In this document: positions 44,812 to 53,989 of the stretch, piece by piece
Position numbering within the stretch: the stretch's first letter is position 1
Layout: every line of letters begins with the position of its first letter
Source: Pseudomonas karstica
Lineage (GTDB): Bacteria; Pseudomonadota; Gammaproteobacteria; Pseudomonadales; Pseudomonadaceae
Assembly (NCBI RefSeq): GCF_009707515.1
Contig: NZ_WLYI01000007.1
Span: 93,888 to 157,887, forward strand
Length of the DNA: 64,000 bases
Direction: 5' to 3'
Made by a program: the position numbers and the translations under genes
Notes under the pieces: generated by a model
What the model saw: the letters and a program-made list of their open reading frames with translations, nothing else
Told to the model about the DNA's origin: nothing
Databases searched by the model: none

Positions 44812-45306
44812 ATGCAAACCACCGTCAAGTTCACCACCCATATTGTGTTGGCTGTGCTGGGTCTTATTGCTTATCACCAGGCCCAGGCTGCGCGCATCGA
44901 ACCTGCTGGCAGTGCATTTACTGCCCAAGGCCCGATCAGCTTTTCCAAGGGGGCCCTTATCAGCGCCGATTGCACCATCAAGGTCGCCGGCAAGGTCGCT
45001 GCCGATGGTTCGTCTGCCAGTGTCGACAAGGTCGAGTTCGACGGCGGCCTCAAGTGCAGCCGAGTCGAGGCCACAAACTTGCCTTGGATATTGGTTGCCA
45101 AAGATACCAAGAGCGGCGCGATGTCAAAAATCAGCGTCGATGTACATGCCTTCGGTCTGGGTGGCAAGTGCGGCCCCTCCACGGCCGACGGAACCTGGGA
45201 TAACGCCACCGGAAAGTTGGAGGCCACTGATGTTTCTATTGGTGAAGACTGCAAGATCAAAACGGTGTCGATCAAAATGCCGCCGAACTTCAAGGTCGTC
45301 GAATAA
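44812..45306 (+). CDS. Exported PraB-like protein (first copy)
   Basis: A 164-residue secreted protein with a Sec signal ending AYHQAQA. The mature part aligns with the next gene product: IEPAGSAFTAQGPISFSKG against the PraB start, a first Cys pair, the shared motif CGPST and a final Cys near DCKIKTVS. PraA and PraB are exported Pseudomonas proteins linked to growth on alkanes and to biofilms. This copy is more diverged and more charged than the second. A GGGAAGGG ribosome site and an A-rich motif precede the ATG. It follows alkB by 144 bases. Confidence 0.72.
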   Translation: MQTTVKFTTHIVLAVLGLIAYHQAQAARIEPAGSAFTAQGPISFSKGALISADCTIKVAGKVAADGSSASVDKVEFDGGLKCSRVEATNLPWILVAKDTKSGAMSKISVDVHAFGLGGKCGPSTADGTWDNATGKLEATDVSIGEDCKIKTVSIKMPPNFKVVE

Positions 45307-45431
45307 ACGCATTCGAATAGTGCAGCGGTAATTGAATTGAAATTTGGCTGGAAAGGGAAGTTCTGCAGTTTCACCGTGACCTCTCGTTCATGGCCATTAC
45401 CCCGGCGAAATGATTCGCCATACATGTGAGG

Positions 45432-45439
45432 AAAAACAA
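45432..45439 (+). promoter_or_regulatory. A-rich CA motif at the praB start
   Basis: AAAAACAA fits AANAANAA and touches the ATG itself, directly after the GAGG ribosome site, where Hfq/Crc binding would block initiation. Confidence 0.4.
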
Positions 45440-45939
45440 TGAAAAGCTTGAAAACCCTCGTTTGTGCAACGTCTTTTGCAATGTGCTTTGGTGTGGCTTC
45501 CATGGCGAGTGCCGCGACTATTGGTCCGGTAGGTCAAACGTTCAGCACCCCTGGAGGGACCATTACAGTGAAGTCTCCGTCATCGTTTCAAGCGCCGGTG
45601 ACGTGCAGCATTAACTTCACGGGCGTTGTAAACGCCAACGGTACCGCCACCATCAAAGGGGCAACAGTGGGTGGCTCCAACGCGCTGTGCAGCCTGCCGA
45701 AAATGAAAAACTTCCCAACCCCGGGCTGGGTGCTGACTGCCAGCAGCACGACTGCAGGCACGGTCACTAATGTGGGCTACACCATCAGCTCTCTGGTTAA
45801 TACCGACTGCGGGCCGAGCACCATTCAGGTTGCCTGGAATGGCACAACCCTCAGCGCCAGCAACCAAGCTCTCAGCGGTAACTGCACCGTTTCAAGCTTG
45901 TCGGTGAAACCGTCGCCTGCGCTGACTATCACCCCCTGA
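45439..45939 (+). CDS. praB: Alkane oxidation protein activator PraB-like
   Basis: A 166-residue exported protein. The signal peptide MKSLKTLVCATSFAMCFGVASMASA precedes a beta-rich mature part low in charge and rich in Thr, Ser and Asn (IGPVGQTFSTPGGTITVKS, NANGTATIKGATVGGSN, CGPSTIQVAWNGTTLS). It has four cysteines in the mature part, two likely disulfides. It matches the family annotated in Pseudomonas as alkane oxidation protein activator PraB, which is also described as a biofilm surface protein. It lies between its paralogue and a FadL-type transporter, downstream of alkB. Confidence 0.85.
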   Translation: MKSLKTLVCATSFAMCFGVASMASAATIGPVGQTFSTPGGTITVKSPSSFQAPVTCSINFTGVVNANGTATIKGATVGGSNALCSLPKMKNFPTPGWVLTASSTTAGTVTNVGYTISSLVNTDCGPSTIQVAWNGTTLSASNQALSGNCTVSSLSVKPSPALTITP

Positions 45940-45976
45940 TAACTGGCCTGTCAGAACGGTGTTGATCACCCGCTAA

Positions 45977-46006
45977 CAACAGGCGCCTCGAGCAGGGCGC
46001 CTGTTG
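45977..46006. other. Strong hairpin between praB and fadL-type gene
   Basis: CAACAGGCGCC (45977-45987) pairs perfectly with GGCGCCTGTTG (45996-46006). There is no T-run after it. It may protect the 3' end of the praB message or act as a partial terminator. Confidence 0.55.
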
Positions 46007-46017
46007 CGGGAGCTGAT

Positions 46018-46025
46018 AATAATAA
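46018..46025 (+). promoter_or_regulatory. A-rich CA motif overlapping fadL-type ribosome site
   Basis: AATAATAA fits AANAANAA and runs into the AAGGAG ribosome site, ten bases before the ATG at 46036. Confidence 0.4.
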
Positions 46026-46035
46026 GGAGTGCCAC

Positions 46036-47487
46036 ATGAATAATAAGAAACCACACGCGCGTACATTACTGGGATTGGCACTGCTGGGAGGGATGATGGG
46101 CAGCGGGCAGGTTCAGGCCGGGGGGTTCTCCACGCCGACATATGGTGCTCCAGGTTGGGGTCGGGCCTTTGGTGGGGGCTCGTTGTTCAAGAATGACCCC
46201 AGCGCTGCTTATAACAACCCGGCAGCCATGGCGTTTATTGATCAGACCATTGCTCAACAGACCGTCGACTATGCTCGCATCAAGATCAAGTACAGCGGCC
46301 AGGCCTACGATTACGCGGGCAATCCCATGACCCACACGCCAGTAGCCCCGGATGGCAGTTTTGATCCTGGGAGTGGCACGCTCAATACCAACGATGGTGG
46401 GCAGGGTGGGTTCACCGCATGGCTGCCAACCGGTTTCCTGGTCATTCCCATTGGTGACCGCTTCGCCTTCGGCCTCAGTCAGGTGGTTCCGCAGGGTATG
46501 CGTACCACCTGGGATGAAAATTCGAAACTTCGTGATTTTGCAGTCGATACCAAGATTGAAACGGTCGGCCTGACGGGCTCCCTGTCGTTCAAGGTCAACG
46601 ATCAGTTTTCAGTCGGGGCCGGCGCGATTGTTCAGCGCAGCCAAGGCTTTGTCAGCCAAAACGTCGATCTACTGGCCGCAGCGGCTCAGTCTCCCGAGTT
46701 GGGCAACACGCCGTTTCCGCCTGGCGTAGGCAGTGCCTTGATTCGGGTCAAGGTCGATAACATCTCGGTAGGATGGTTTGGTGGTGTGGTCTGGAAGCCC
46801 ACGCTCCAGGACTCGATTGGCCTGAATTATCACGCCAAGATCAAAAACAAGCTGACGGGCAAATACAACTTTCACTCGGATTCGTTCTCTTACGCCACGA
46901 TGACACAGCCGGGCCCGTTTGGTGACGGGAAAACCCTGGTAGAGTCGGCCTATCCGGGCCTCAAGCTATTCCCGGACGGTGCCCACGCCAGTACACAACT
47001 GGACATTCCAGCCACCGCTGCCATCGACTGGGTACACCAGTTCAATGATCGCTGGACCTTGGGCGTGAGTGCGATGTGGACCCAATGGTCGTCGTTCAAG
47101 AGCCTGACACTCAAGTCTGAGGGGTCGACCATCGTCGCCATTCCCTACAACTACAAGAATGCCTGGATGACCTCGATTGGTGGCGACTATAAAGCGACTG
47201 ACGAACTCACCTTGCGTGCCGGCGTAGCGTACGACCAGACACCCACTCGCAACTCCACCCGTGATCCACGGATTCCGGATGGTGATCGCTACTTCCTGGC
47301 ATTTGGTGCCGGTTATGACATCAAAGCTGTGCCTGGTTTGACACTGGACGCCGCGTACTCGCACCAGTTCGTACAGAAGGTCAACCTCAAGACCAAGAAC
47401 GTCGACCGTTTAGGCGCTGGGCAGTTGGACGGCAAGGCCGAGTCTTCGGGCGATGTGGTCAGCCTGTCGGCCACCTATAAGTTTTGA
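46036..47487 (+). CDS. Outer-membrane FadL/OmpP1-type hydrophobic compound transporter
   Basis: A 483-residue beta-barrel protein of the FadL family, which takes hydrophobic molecules such as fatty acids or alkanes through the outer membrane. A signal peptide ending GQVQA is followed by the family plug region (GGFSTPTYGAPGWGRAFGGG, FKNDPSAAYNNPAAM). Alternating barrel strands follow, and the end is VVSLSATYKF with the terminal Phe needed for barrel insertion. AAGGAG lies six bases before the ATG. Between PraB and FadE, it would feed substrate to AlkB and beta-oxidation. Confidence 0.9.
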   Translation: MNNKKPHARTLLGLALLGGMMGSGQVQAGGFSTPTYGAPGWGRAFGGGSLFKNDPSAAYNNPAAMAFIDQTIAQQTVDYARIKIKYSGQAYDYAGNPMTHTPVAPDGSFDPGSGTLNTNDGGQGGFTAWLPTGFLVIPIGDRFAFGLSQVVPQGMRTTWDENSKLRDFAVDTKIETVGLTGSLSFKVNDQFSVGAGAIVQRSQGFVSQNVDLLAAAAQSPELGNTPFPPGVGSALIRVKVDNISVGWFGGVVWKPTLQDSIGLNYHAKIKNKLTGKYNFHSDSFSYATMTQPGPFGDGKTLVESAYPGLKLFPDGAHASTQLDIPATAAIDWVHQFNDRWTLGVSAMWTQWSSFKSLTLKSEGSTIVAIPYNYKNAWMTSIGGDYKATDELTLRAGVAYDQTPTRNSTRDPRIPDGDRYFLAFGAGYDIKAVPGLTLDAAYSHQFVQKVNLKTKNVDRLGAGQLDGKAESSGDVVSLSATYKF

Positions 47488-47586
47488 GGTCGTTCAGGGC
47501 AGTCGTGGAGAAGGCATAAGCGCACCTGATGCTTGCTTCACGCTGTCCCAGTTACTGCTGCAACTTCCTTCCTGTTGAGCAATGAA

Positions 47587-47612
47587 GGCTGTTTCGTTCA
47601 GCCGATTTTTTT
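47587..47612 (+). terminator. Probable intrinsic terminator after fadL-type gene
   Basis: GGCTG (47587-47591) and CAGCC (47599-47603) form a short stem followed after two bases by seven T residues. Confidence 0.5.
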
Positions 47613-47632
47613 CGCCAAAACATTAAATATAA

Positions 47633-47654
47633 ATTTGAAAATAATATTTGAAAT
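47633..47654. promoter_or_regulatory. Direct repeats ATTTGAAA upstream of fadE
   Basis: Two copies of ATTTGAAA start 13 bases apart (47633 and 47646) in an AT-rich block about 95 bases before the fadE ATG. They share the half site of the dyad upstream of alkB. Confidence 0.35.
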
Positions 47655-47745
47655 TGTTTTTACAGGTTTGTACTGTGGCTTACATCTCAGGTCTTTTCGA
47701 TTTGCCTGCGTGTTGGCTATGCCCTGAATCAAGTGAGGTATTTGC

Positions 47746-50283
47746 ATGGTTATCTGGTTATTGGCGGGACTCGCTGCGGCGCTTGCCCTGGCGTATCGAC
47801 AAGTTGCTGCAACCCTGTGGCTAGGCGTTGGCGTGGTGTGGTTGGCGGCGGGTTATCTATCCAACGTGGTGGCGAGCATTGGCGTTAGCGTGGCCGTGCT
47901 GCTGGTGCTGTTGCCAGCACTGTTGCTCTCGATCAAACCCTTGCGTCGCAGCCTGCTGACAAGCAAGGCCCTGGGCTTATTTCGCACGATCATGCCAGCC
48001 ATGTCCGACACCGAACGTGCCGCCATCGAATCAGGCACCGTGTGGTGGGACGCTGAGCTGTTCAGCGGTAAACCCCGCTGGGAACGCCTGCTGCAGGCCG
48101 CGCCTGCGAGCCTGACAGCGGAGGAACAAGCCTTTCTCGACAACGAGGTGGAAACCCTCTGCGACATCGCCAACGACTGGGAGACCACCCAGATCTGGCA
48201 AGACATGTCCCCCGAAGGCTGGCAGTACACCAAGGACGCCGGCTTTTTGGGGATGATCATTCCCAAGCAATACGGCGGCAAGGGGTTCTCCCACTATGCC
48301 CATTCCCAAGTGGTGATGAAGCTGTCGACCCGCTGCTCGGCGGCAGCGATTTCGGTGATGGTGCCCAACTCCCTTGGCCCGGCCGAACTGCTGCTGCACT
48401 ACGGCACCGACGCCCAGCGCAATTACTACCTGCCGCGCCTGGCCCGAGGTGAGGACATTCCGTGCTTCGCCCTGACCAGCCCGTATGCCGGCTCCGACGC
48501 GGGGGCGATCCCCGACCTCGGGATTGTTTGCAAGGGCCTGCACGAAGGCCAGGAAGTGCTGGGTTTTCGCGTCACCTGGGACAAACGCTACATCACCCTT
48601 GGCCCGATCGCTACGGTGCTCGGCCTGGCGTTCCGCGCCGAAGACCCGGACGGTTTGCTGGGCCAGCCCGGCTCCCTGGGCATCACCTGTGCGCTGATCC
48701 CGACGTCTCACCCGGGCGTGCACAGCGGGCGTCGTCATTGGCCGCTCAACGCCGTGTTCCAGAACGGGCCGACCCAAGGCAAAGACGTCTTCATCCCCCT
48801 GGAATGGGTCATTGGCGGTCGCGAGCAAGTGGGCAACGGTTGGCGCATGCTGATGGAGTGCCTGGCGGCCGGTCGAGCGATCTCCTTACCGTCGGCGAAC
48901 GTTGGCCTGGGTAAGGTGGCGGTGCGGGGCACCACCGCCTACGCGGCCATGCGCAAGCAGTTCGGCCTGCCCATCGGCAAGTTCGAAGGCGTACAGGCAC
49001 CGCTGGCGCGCATGGCTGGGCATTTGTATGCCTGTGACGCGGTGCGCAAAGTGTCGGTGGCGTCCCTGGATGCCGGGGAAAAACCGTCGGTAATCTCTGC
49101 CATAGCCAAATACCACGTTACCGAGCGCGCGCGGATGATCGTCAACGACGGCATGGACATCGTCGCCGGCAAAGGCATCTGCATGGGACCGAACAACTTC
49201 CTGGCCCGTGCGTACCAGCAAAGCCCCATTGCCATCACCGTGGAAGGCGCGAACATCATGACCCGCTGCCTGATCATCTACGGTCAGGGCCTGATTCGCT
49301 GCCATCCCTATGTGTTTCGCGAGATGGAAGCGGCGCGCAACACTGACCCGCGCAAGGCCCTGGTGGATTTCGACAGCGCAATGTTTGGCCATTTGAATTT
49401 TGTGTTGGCCAACACCGTACGGGCAGCGGTGCATTCGCTGACGGGTGCCAGGCTGATTTCGGTGCCGGGCAAAACCGACCCGGCCCTGGCGACCTACTAC
49501 CGTCAAGCCAATCGGTTGTCGGTGGTGTTGGCGTTGATCTCCGACATCTCCATGGGCGTGCTGGGCGGGGCGCTCAAGCGCAAGGAAAGTATCACCGGGC
49601 GTTTGGGCGACATTCTGTCCCAGCTTTACATCCTGTCCTGCGTGCTCAAGCGTTTCGAGGACGATGGCCGGCCCCAGGCAGACTTGCCGTTGGTGCACTG
49701 GGCGGCCCAGGACGCGCTGTTGCGCGCCCATGAAGCCCTGGCAGAGGTGCTCGATAACTACCCGTCGAAACCGGCGGCAGCGGTGATGCGTGGCTTGAGC
49801 TTTCCGTTCGGTATCCCGCAACGCAAGCCGTCGGATTGCCTGCTGGCCCAAGTGGCGGAACGGGTGCAGATCCCTGGAGAAACCCGCGACCGCTTGCTGG
49901 CCGATTCCTACGTGCCGCGGCCGGAAATCGACAAGTTGGCCTATGGTGAACTGGCCTTGCGCCTGCTGCCGCAGGTAGAAATCATCGAGGCGCGCCTCAA
50001 GGCAGCGATCAAGCAAGGCCTGATCGAAGCACTGCCGATTTCCAGCACCGCGTTTACCGCCTGGCGTGTCAAGGCGCGGGCGCTGGACCTGATCAGCGAT
50101 GACGAAGACACCTTGCTGGGCCGCTATGTGGAATACGCCGACCATGGCATCCAGGTGGACGATTTCCCGCAGGATTTCGGCTTGCTCGAGGCCTTGCAGC
50201 AACGTCAGCAGGCGCTGGAACAGGTGGCCAAGCCGGCCGCCAAACATCGGGCCAGCCAGGGCGAGAACGCGCAGGTCAATTAA
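47746..50283 (+). CDS. fadE: Acyl-CoA dehydrogenase FadE
   Basis: An 845-residue FAD acyl-CoA dehydrogenase of the long FadE type, catalysing the first step of beta-oxidation (acyl-CoA to trans-2-enoyl-CoA). Two N-terminal membrane helices (residues 1-35 and 38-65) anchor it. The dehydrogenase core has the FAD/substrate stretch PCFALTSPYAGSDAGA and SLPSANVGLGKVAVRGTTAYA, and the extra C-terminal DUF1974 domain follows. The length matches the roughly 815-residue E. coli protein plus a slightly longer tail. GAGGT lies eight bases before the ATG. It is the first gene of a five-gene beta-oxidation operon. Confidence 0.94.
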   Translation: MVIWLLAGLAAALALAYRQVAATLWLGVGVVWLAAGYLSNVVASIGVSVAVLLVLLPALLLSIKPLRRSLLTSKALGLFRTIMPAMSDTERAAIESGTVWWDAELFSGKPRWERLLQAAPASLTAEEQAFLDNEVETLCDIANDWETTQIWQDMSPEGWQYTKDAGFLGMIIPKQYGGKGFSHYAHSQVVMKLSTRCSAAAISVMVPNSLGPAELLLHYGTDAQRNYYLPRLARGEDIPCFALTSPYAGSDAGAIPDLGIVCKGLHEGQEVLGFRVTWDKRYITLGPIATVLGLAFRAEDPDGLLGQPGSLGITCALIPTSHPGVHSGRRHWPLNAVFQNGPTQGKDVFIPLEWVIGGREQVGNGWRMLMECLAAGRAISLPSANVGLGKVAVRGTTAYAAMRKQFGLPIGKFEGVQAPLARMAGHLYACDAVRKVSVASLDAGEKPSVISAIAKYHVTERARMIVNDGMDIVAGKGICMGPNNFLARAYQQSPIAITVEGANIMTRCLIIYGQGLIRCHPYVFREMEAARNTDPRKALVDFDSAMFGHLNFVLANTVRAAVHSLTGARLISVPGKTDPALATYYRQANRLSVVLALISDISMGVLGGALKRKESITGRLGDILSQLYILSCVLKRFEDDGRPQADLPLVHWAAQDALLRAHEALAEVLDNYPSKPAAAVMRGLSFPFGIPQRKPSDCLLAQVAERVQIPGETRDRLLADSYVPRPEIDKLAYGELALRLLPQVEIIEARLKAAIKQGLIEALPISSTAFTAWRVKARALDLISDDEDTLLGRYVEYADHGIQVDDFPQDFGLLEALQQRQQALEQVAKPAAKHRASQGENAQVN

Positions 50284-50373
50284 GGCGGGGCACGATCAGT
50301 GTGGGATTCGACACGCCAGCGCCCACACTGGTCGGGTTTCCATGGCAAGACAGTGTTGCGAGTGGATCTATAT

Positions 50374-51717
50374 ATGAGTGACAGCTACCTTTCTTTCGTC
50401 AGTTCCCCTTGGGGGCGCTGGTTCGCCCAGACCGTCGGGCTACCACAACCGCTGCTCTTGCAGCGTCATCGCAGCGGCCAGCAAGGCTTGGTCAACCCGG
50501 TGATTGTGGCGGGAGCGGGGCGCCTGGGGAGCGAGGTGCAACGGATCTTCAGCGCCACCGATACCGTGACCGCCCAACCCGCAACGATCATGGCGCCCTC
50601 CACGGTCAAGGCCCAGGGCGCGGTGTTTGATGCCAGCGAGATCGCCGACCTCAAGCAGTTGGATGAACTCTACGTGTTCTTCCACGCCAACGCCCGGCGC
50701 CTGGGGCAACACGCTCGGGTAGTGGTGCTGGGCACCACTCCCGAATTATGCAAGGACTTGCCTCAAGCCATCGCCCAGCGCGCGTTGGAAGGCTTGGTGC
50801 GTTCGCTGGCCAAGGAACTGCGCCGGGCGATTACCGTGCAACTGATCTACGTGGCACCGGGCGCTGAACGTACTCTGGAAAGCAGCCTGCGGTTCTTTCT
50901 GTCCCGGCGTTCGGCCTATGTGTCGGGGCAAGTGGTACGCCTGGAAAAAGCCGTTGATCAACCCGTTGATATCGACTGGGAAAAACCCTTCAACGGCCGC
51001 CGCGTCCTGGTCACCGGTGCCTCCCGGGGCATTGGCCTGGCCATTGCCCAGGTGCTGGCCCGTGACGGTGCACAGGTGGTGTGTGTGGATGTGCCCCAAG
51101 CGCAGGCGTTGCTGCAACAGGCGGCCGATAGCGTAGGTGGCATGGCCCTGGCGCTGGACATCACCGCCGCCGATGCCGCACAGAAGTTGCAGGCCCATAT
51201 CCGCGAACACGGCGCCTTTGATGTGGTGGTGCACAACGCCGGAATCACCCGGGACAAGACCATCGCCAAGATGACTGAAGTCGCGTGGCGCAGTGTGCTG
51301 GCGGTCAACCTGGAAGCACCGTTGCAGCTCAGCACGGCGTTACTGGAAGGGCAAGGATTGAGACCGGGCGGGCGGATTGTTTGCGTCTCGTCGATTTCCG
51401 GCATCGCCGGCAATCTGGGGCAAAGCAACTACGCCACTTCCAAGGCAGGGGTGATTGGCCTGGCCCAGGGCCTGGCACCGCGGGCGGCAACGCAGCAGGT
51501 GACGGTCAATGCCGTGGCCCCCGGGTTTATCGAAACCCAGATGACCGCCAAGATCCCGCTGATGATTCGCGAGGCGGGGCGGCGGATGAATTCTCTGTCC
51601 CAGGGTGGCCAGCCCATCGACGTGGCCGAAACCATCGCCTGGCTCGCCCATCCAGCGTCCGGCGGCGTTAACGGCCAGGTGGTGCGGGTCTGCGGCCAAA
51701 GCCTGTTGGGAGCCTGA
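50374..51717 (+). CDS. 3-oxoacyl-ACP/CoA reductase, FabG4-like
   Basis: A 447-residue two-domain ketoreductase. The first 200 residues form a degenerate Rossmann-like domain, and the catalytic SDR domain begins with GASRGIGLA. It has NAGITRDKTI, the Ser of VSSISGIAG and the YATSKAG Tyr-Lys pair. This architecture is that of high-molecular-weight FabG4, which works on CoA thioesters. With a MaoC hydratase next to it, it would interconvert 3-hydroxyacyl- and 3-oxoacyl-CoA by the R-isomer route. The ATG at 50374 was preferred over an upstream in-frame ATG at 50299. It begins 90 bases after fadE. Confidence 0.88.
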   Translation: MSDSYLSFVSSPWGRWFAQTVGLPQPLLLQRHRSGQQGLVNPVIVAGAGRLGSEVQRIFSATDTVTAQPATIMAPSTVKAQGAVFDASEIADLKQLDELYVFFHANARRLGQHARVVVLGTTPELCKDLPQAIAQRALEGLVRSLAKELRRAITVQLIYVAPGAERTLESSLRFFLSRRSAYVSGQVVRLEKAVDQPVDIDWEKPFNGRRVLVTGASRGIGLAIAQVLARDGAQVVCVDVPQAQALLQQAADSVGGMALALDITAADAAQKLQAHIREHGAFDVVVHNAGITRDKTIAKMTEVAWRSVLAVNLEAPLQLSTALLEGQGLRPGGRIVCVSSISGIAGNLGQSNYATSKAGVIGLAQGLAPRAATQQVTVNAVAPGFIETQMTAKIPLMIREAGRRMNSLSQGGQPIDVAETIAWLAHPASGGVNGQVVRVCGQSLLGA

Positions 51718-51719
51718 GC

Positions 51720-52604
51720 ATGGATAATGTGACTCAGATCGTCGACCCGCCACCATCCCGTACGCGACTGCTGTTGGACGGTGTGCGTGCCTTGCGCAAA
51801 CCCACGTTCGATGGCGCTCCGGTATTGCCCGGCGAACGTCTGGTGCGCCCGGCGGTGGAGCTGCGCGCCGCCGACATCACGGCTTATGGCCGGGCCTGCG
51901 GTTTTCGTCGTGAGCAAGGGGTGCCGTTGTCCTATCCGCATGTGCTGGCGTTCCCGCTGCATTTGATGTTGCTGACCCGGCCGAGCTTTCCGTACCCGGC
52001 CAGCGGCATGGTGCACCTGGCCAATCGTATTCGTCAGCATCAACGATTGACGGAAGGCCAGGCCCTGCGCCTGGAAGTGTATTGCGCGCGCTGGGTGGCC
52101 CATCCCAAGGGCCAGGCCCTGAGTATTGCCACCCGCGCCTATGGCGCAGGGGCGTTGGTGTGGGAAAGCGACAGCCTGTATTTGCGCCGTGATGTCGCTT
52201 CACCGGTGGGAGAGCCCTGGGGTGATGCCTTGCCTCTGGAGGCGCAAGGCTTGGCCCGCACGCAACGCTGGATGTTGCCTGCTGATCTAGGCCGACGCTT
52301 TGCCAAGGTCTGCGGTGACTACAACCCGATTCACACCTCGGTGATCGGCGCCCGATTATTTGGCTTTCATCGGGCCATTGCCCATGGCATGTGGACCTTT
52401 GGACGCGCCCTGGCGTCCCAGCAACCACCGGGTGGGCTGGACAGCGCCGAGGCCCATTGCGATTTCAAGTTGCCGATCTTCCTGCCTGGCCAGGTCGCCC
52501 TCTGGAACGCCCCGGTGACCGGCCCGCGCCGCGAGTTTGAGGTGCGCAACCTGGCGGGTGACAAACCTCATATGCGCGGCCTGTTTATCTGGACTGCCAG
52601 ATGA
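51720..52604 (+). CDS. MaoC-like enoyl-CoA hydratase
   Basis: A 294-residue double hot-dog protein. The C-terminal half carries the R-specific hydratase motif GDYNPIHTSVIGARLFGFHRAIAHGM (quoted in parts: GDYNPIH with catalytic Asp and His, then AIAHGM). The N-terminal half keeps the fold but no active site. It would hydrate 2-enoyl-CoA to (R)-3-hydroxyacyl-CoA. Its ATG is two bases after the fabG4-like stop, with GGGAG eight bases before it. This pairing makes a pathway that does not need FadB. Confidence 0.87.
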   Translation: MDNVTQIVDPPPSRTRLLLDGVRALRKPTFDGAPVLPGERLVRPAVELRAADITAYGRACGFRREQGVPLSYPHVLAFPLHLMLLTRPSFPYPASGMVHLANRIRQHQRLTEGQALRLEVYCARWVAHPKGQALSIATRAYGAGALVWESDSLYLRRDVASPVGEPWGDALPLEAQGLARTQRWMLPADLGRRFAKVCGDYNPIHTSVIGARLFGFHRAIAHGMWTFGRALASQQPPGGLDSAEAHCDFKLPIFLPGQVALWNAPVTGPRREFEVRNLAGDKPHMRGLFIWTAR

Positions 52605-52659
52605 CCGCATCGCAGCCTCGTACCTCTGCAGCGGGTTAATTTTAAGTTGAGAATTGTCC

Positions 52660-53958
52660 ATGAGTGACTACAGCTTCAACCCCGCGCCGGCCCGTCGCGT
52701 TGCGATTATCGGCGGCAACCGCATTCCGTTTGCCCGTTCCAACACCGTCTACGCCCAAGACAGCAACCAGGACCTGCTGGTCGCTGCCCTGCAAGGCCTG
52801 GTAGACCGCTACAACCTCCATGGCCAGCGTCTCGGGGAGTTCGCCGCTGGCGCGGTGATCAAACATTCGCGGGATTTCAACCTGGCCCGAGAAAGCCTGT
52901 TGTCCACCACGCTGTCCCCCGAAACCCCGGCTTATGACCTGCAGCAAGCCTGCGGTACCGGCCTGGAAGCGGCCTTGCTGGTGGCCAATAAAATCGCCCT
53001 CGGCCAGATCGAAGTGGGCATTGCCGGAGGCGCCGATACCACGTCCGACGCGCCCATCGGCATCAATGAGTCCCTGCGACGCACCTTGCTTTCAGCCAAC
53101 CGTGCCAAGGGCTCCGTCGCTAAATTGCGCAGCTTGTTGAGCGTTCGGCCTTGGATGTTTTTCAAGCCGCTGTTGCCGCGCAATGGCGAACCGCGTACCG
53201 GCCTGTCCATGGGCGAGCACTGCGAAGAAATGGCCAAGCGCTGGCAGATCAAGCGGTTGGCCCAGGACGAATTGACCCTCACCAGCCACCATCGCCTGGA
53301 CGCTGCCTATAAACGCGGCTTCTTCGACGACCTGATCAGCCCTTATCGCGGCTTGGCCCGGGACAACAACCTGCGGGCCGATACCAGCCTTGCGAAACTC
53401 GCCGGCTTGTCCCCGGCCTACGATCGTCAAAATGGCACCCTCACGGCGGGCAACTCCACACCGCTGACCGACGGTGCCTCGGTGGTGTTGTTGGCCAGCG
53501 AGGCGTGGGCCGCCGAACGCGGCTTGCCGGTACTGGCCTATCTGCGTACCGGCGAAACAGCGGCGGTCAACTTTGTCGACGGCAGCGAAGGGTTGCTGAT
53601 GGCCCCGGCCTACGCCGTGCCAAGAATGCTTGAACGCGAAGGGCTGAGCTTCGCCGACTTTGATTTCTTCGAGATTCACGAGGCCTTCGCCGCCCAGGTG
53701 CTGTGCACGCTCAAGGCCTGGGAAGACGCCGACTACTGCCGCGAGCGCCTGGGCCTGGCGGCGCCGTTGGGCGTCATCGATCGCGACAAGATGAACGTCA
53801 ACGGTGGCTCCCTGGGTTGTGGGCACCCATTCGCCGCCACCGGTGGCCGGCAATTGGCGGCCCTGGCCAAGGCCATCCATCAGCGAGGCGGCGGTCGTGG
53901 CTTGATTTCGATCTGCGCGGCCGGTGGGTTGGGCATTACGGCGATCGTTGAAAAGTAG
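52660..53958 (+). CDS. Acetyl-CoA C-acyltransferase (thiolase)
   Basis: A 432-residue thiolase that cleaves 3-oxoacyl-CoA with CoA to give acetyl-CoA. The nucleophile is Cys98 in QQACGTGLEA, followed by the FEIHEAFAAQ histidine (about 340) and the GGSLGCGHPFAATGGR cysteine (about 387). The length and the YDLQQ start resemble FadI/FadA2 types rather than the shorter FadA. It follows the MaoC gene by 55 bases and precedes the ligase gene by 31 bases. Confidence 0.92.
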   Translation: MSDYSFNPAPARRVAIIGGNRIPFARSNTVYAQDSNQDLLVAALQGLVDRYNLHGQRLGEFAAGAVIKHSRDFNLARESLLSTTLSPETPAYDLQQACGTGLEAALLVANKIALGQIEVGIAGGADTTSDAPIGINESLRRTLLSANRAKGSVAKLRSLLSVRPWMFFKPLLPRNGEPRTGLSMGEHCEEMAKRWQIKRLAQDELTLTSHHRLDAAYKRGFFDDLISPYRGLARDNNLRADTSLAKLAGLSPAYDRQNGTLTAGNSTPLTDGASVVLLASEAWAAERGLPVLAYLRTGETAAVNFVDGSEGLLMAPAYAVPRMLEREGLSFADFDFFEIHEAFAAQVLCTLKAWEDADYCRERLGLAAPLGVIDRDKMNVNGGSLGCGHPFAATGGRQLAALAKAIHQRGGGRGLISICAAGGLGITAIVEK

Positions 53959-53968
53959 TGCTACCCAA

Positions 53969-53979
53969 AACAACAACAA
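53969..53979 (+). promoter_or_regulatory. A-rich CA motif before acyl-CoA ligase gene
   Basis: AACAACAACAA is an exact AANAANAANAA run ending next to the AAGGGG ribosome site of the gene starting at 53990. This is a typical Hfq/Crc position. Confidence 0.5.
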
Positions 53980-53989
53980 GGGGACTGCC

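Noticed and set aside
48886..50247. Minus-strand open frame of 453 codons across fadE
   Set aside because: Antisense shadow of the dehydrogenase gene with typical low-complexity composition.
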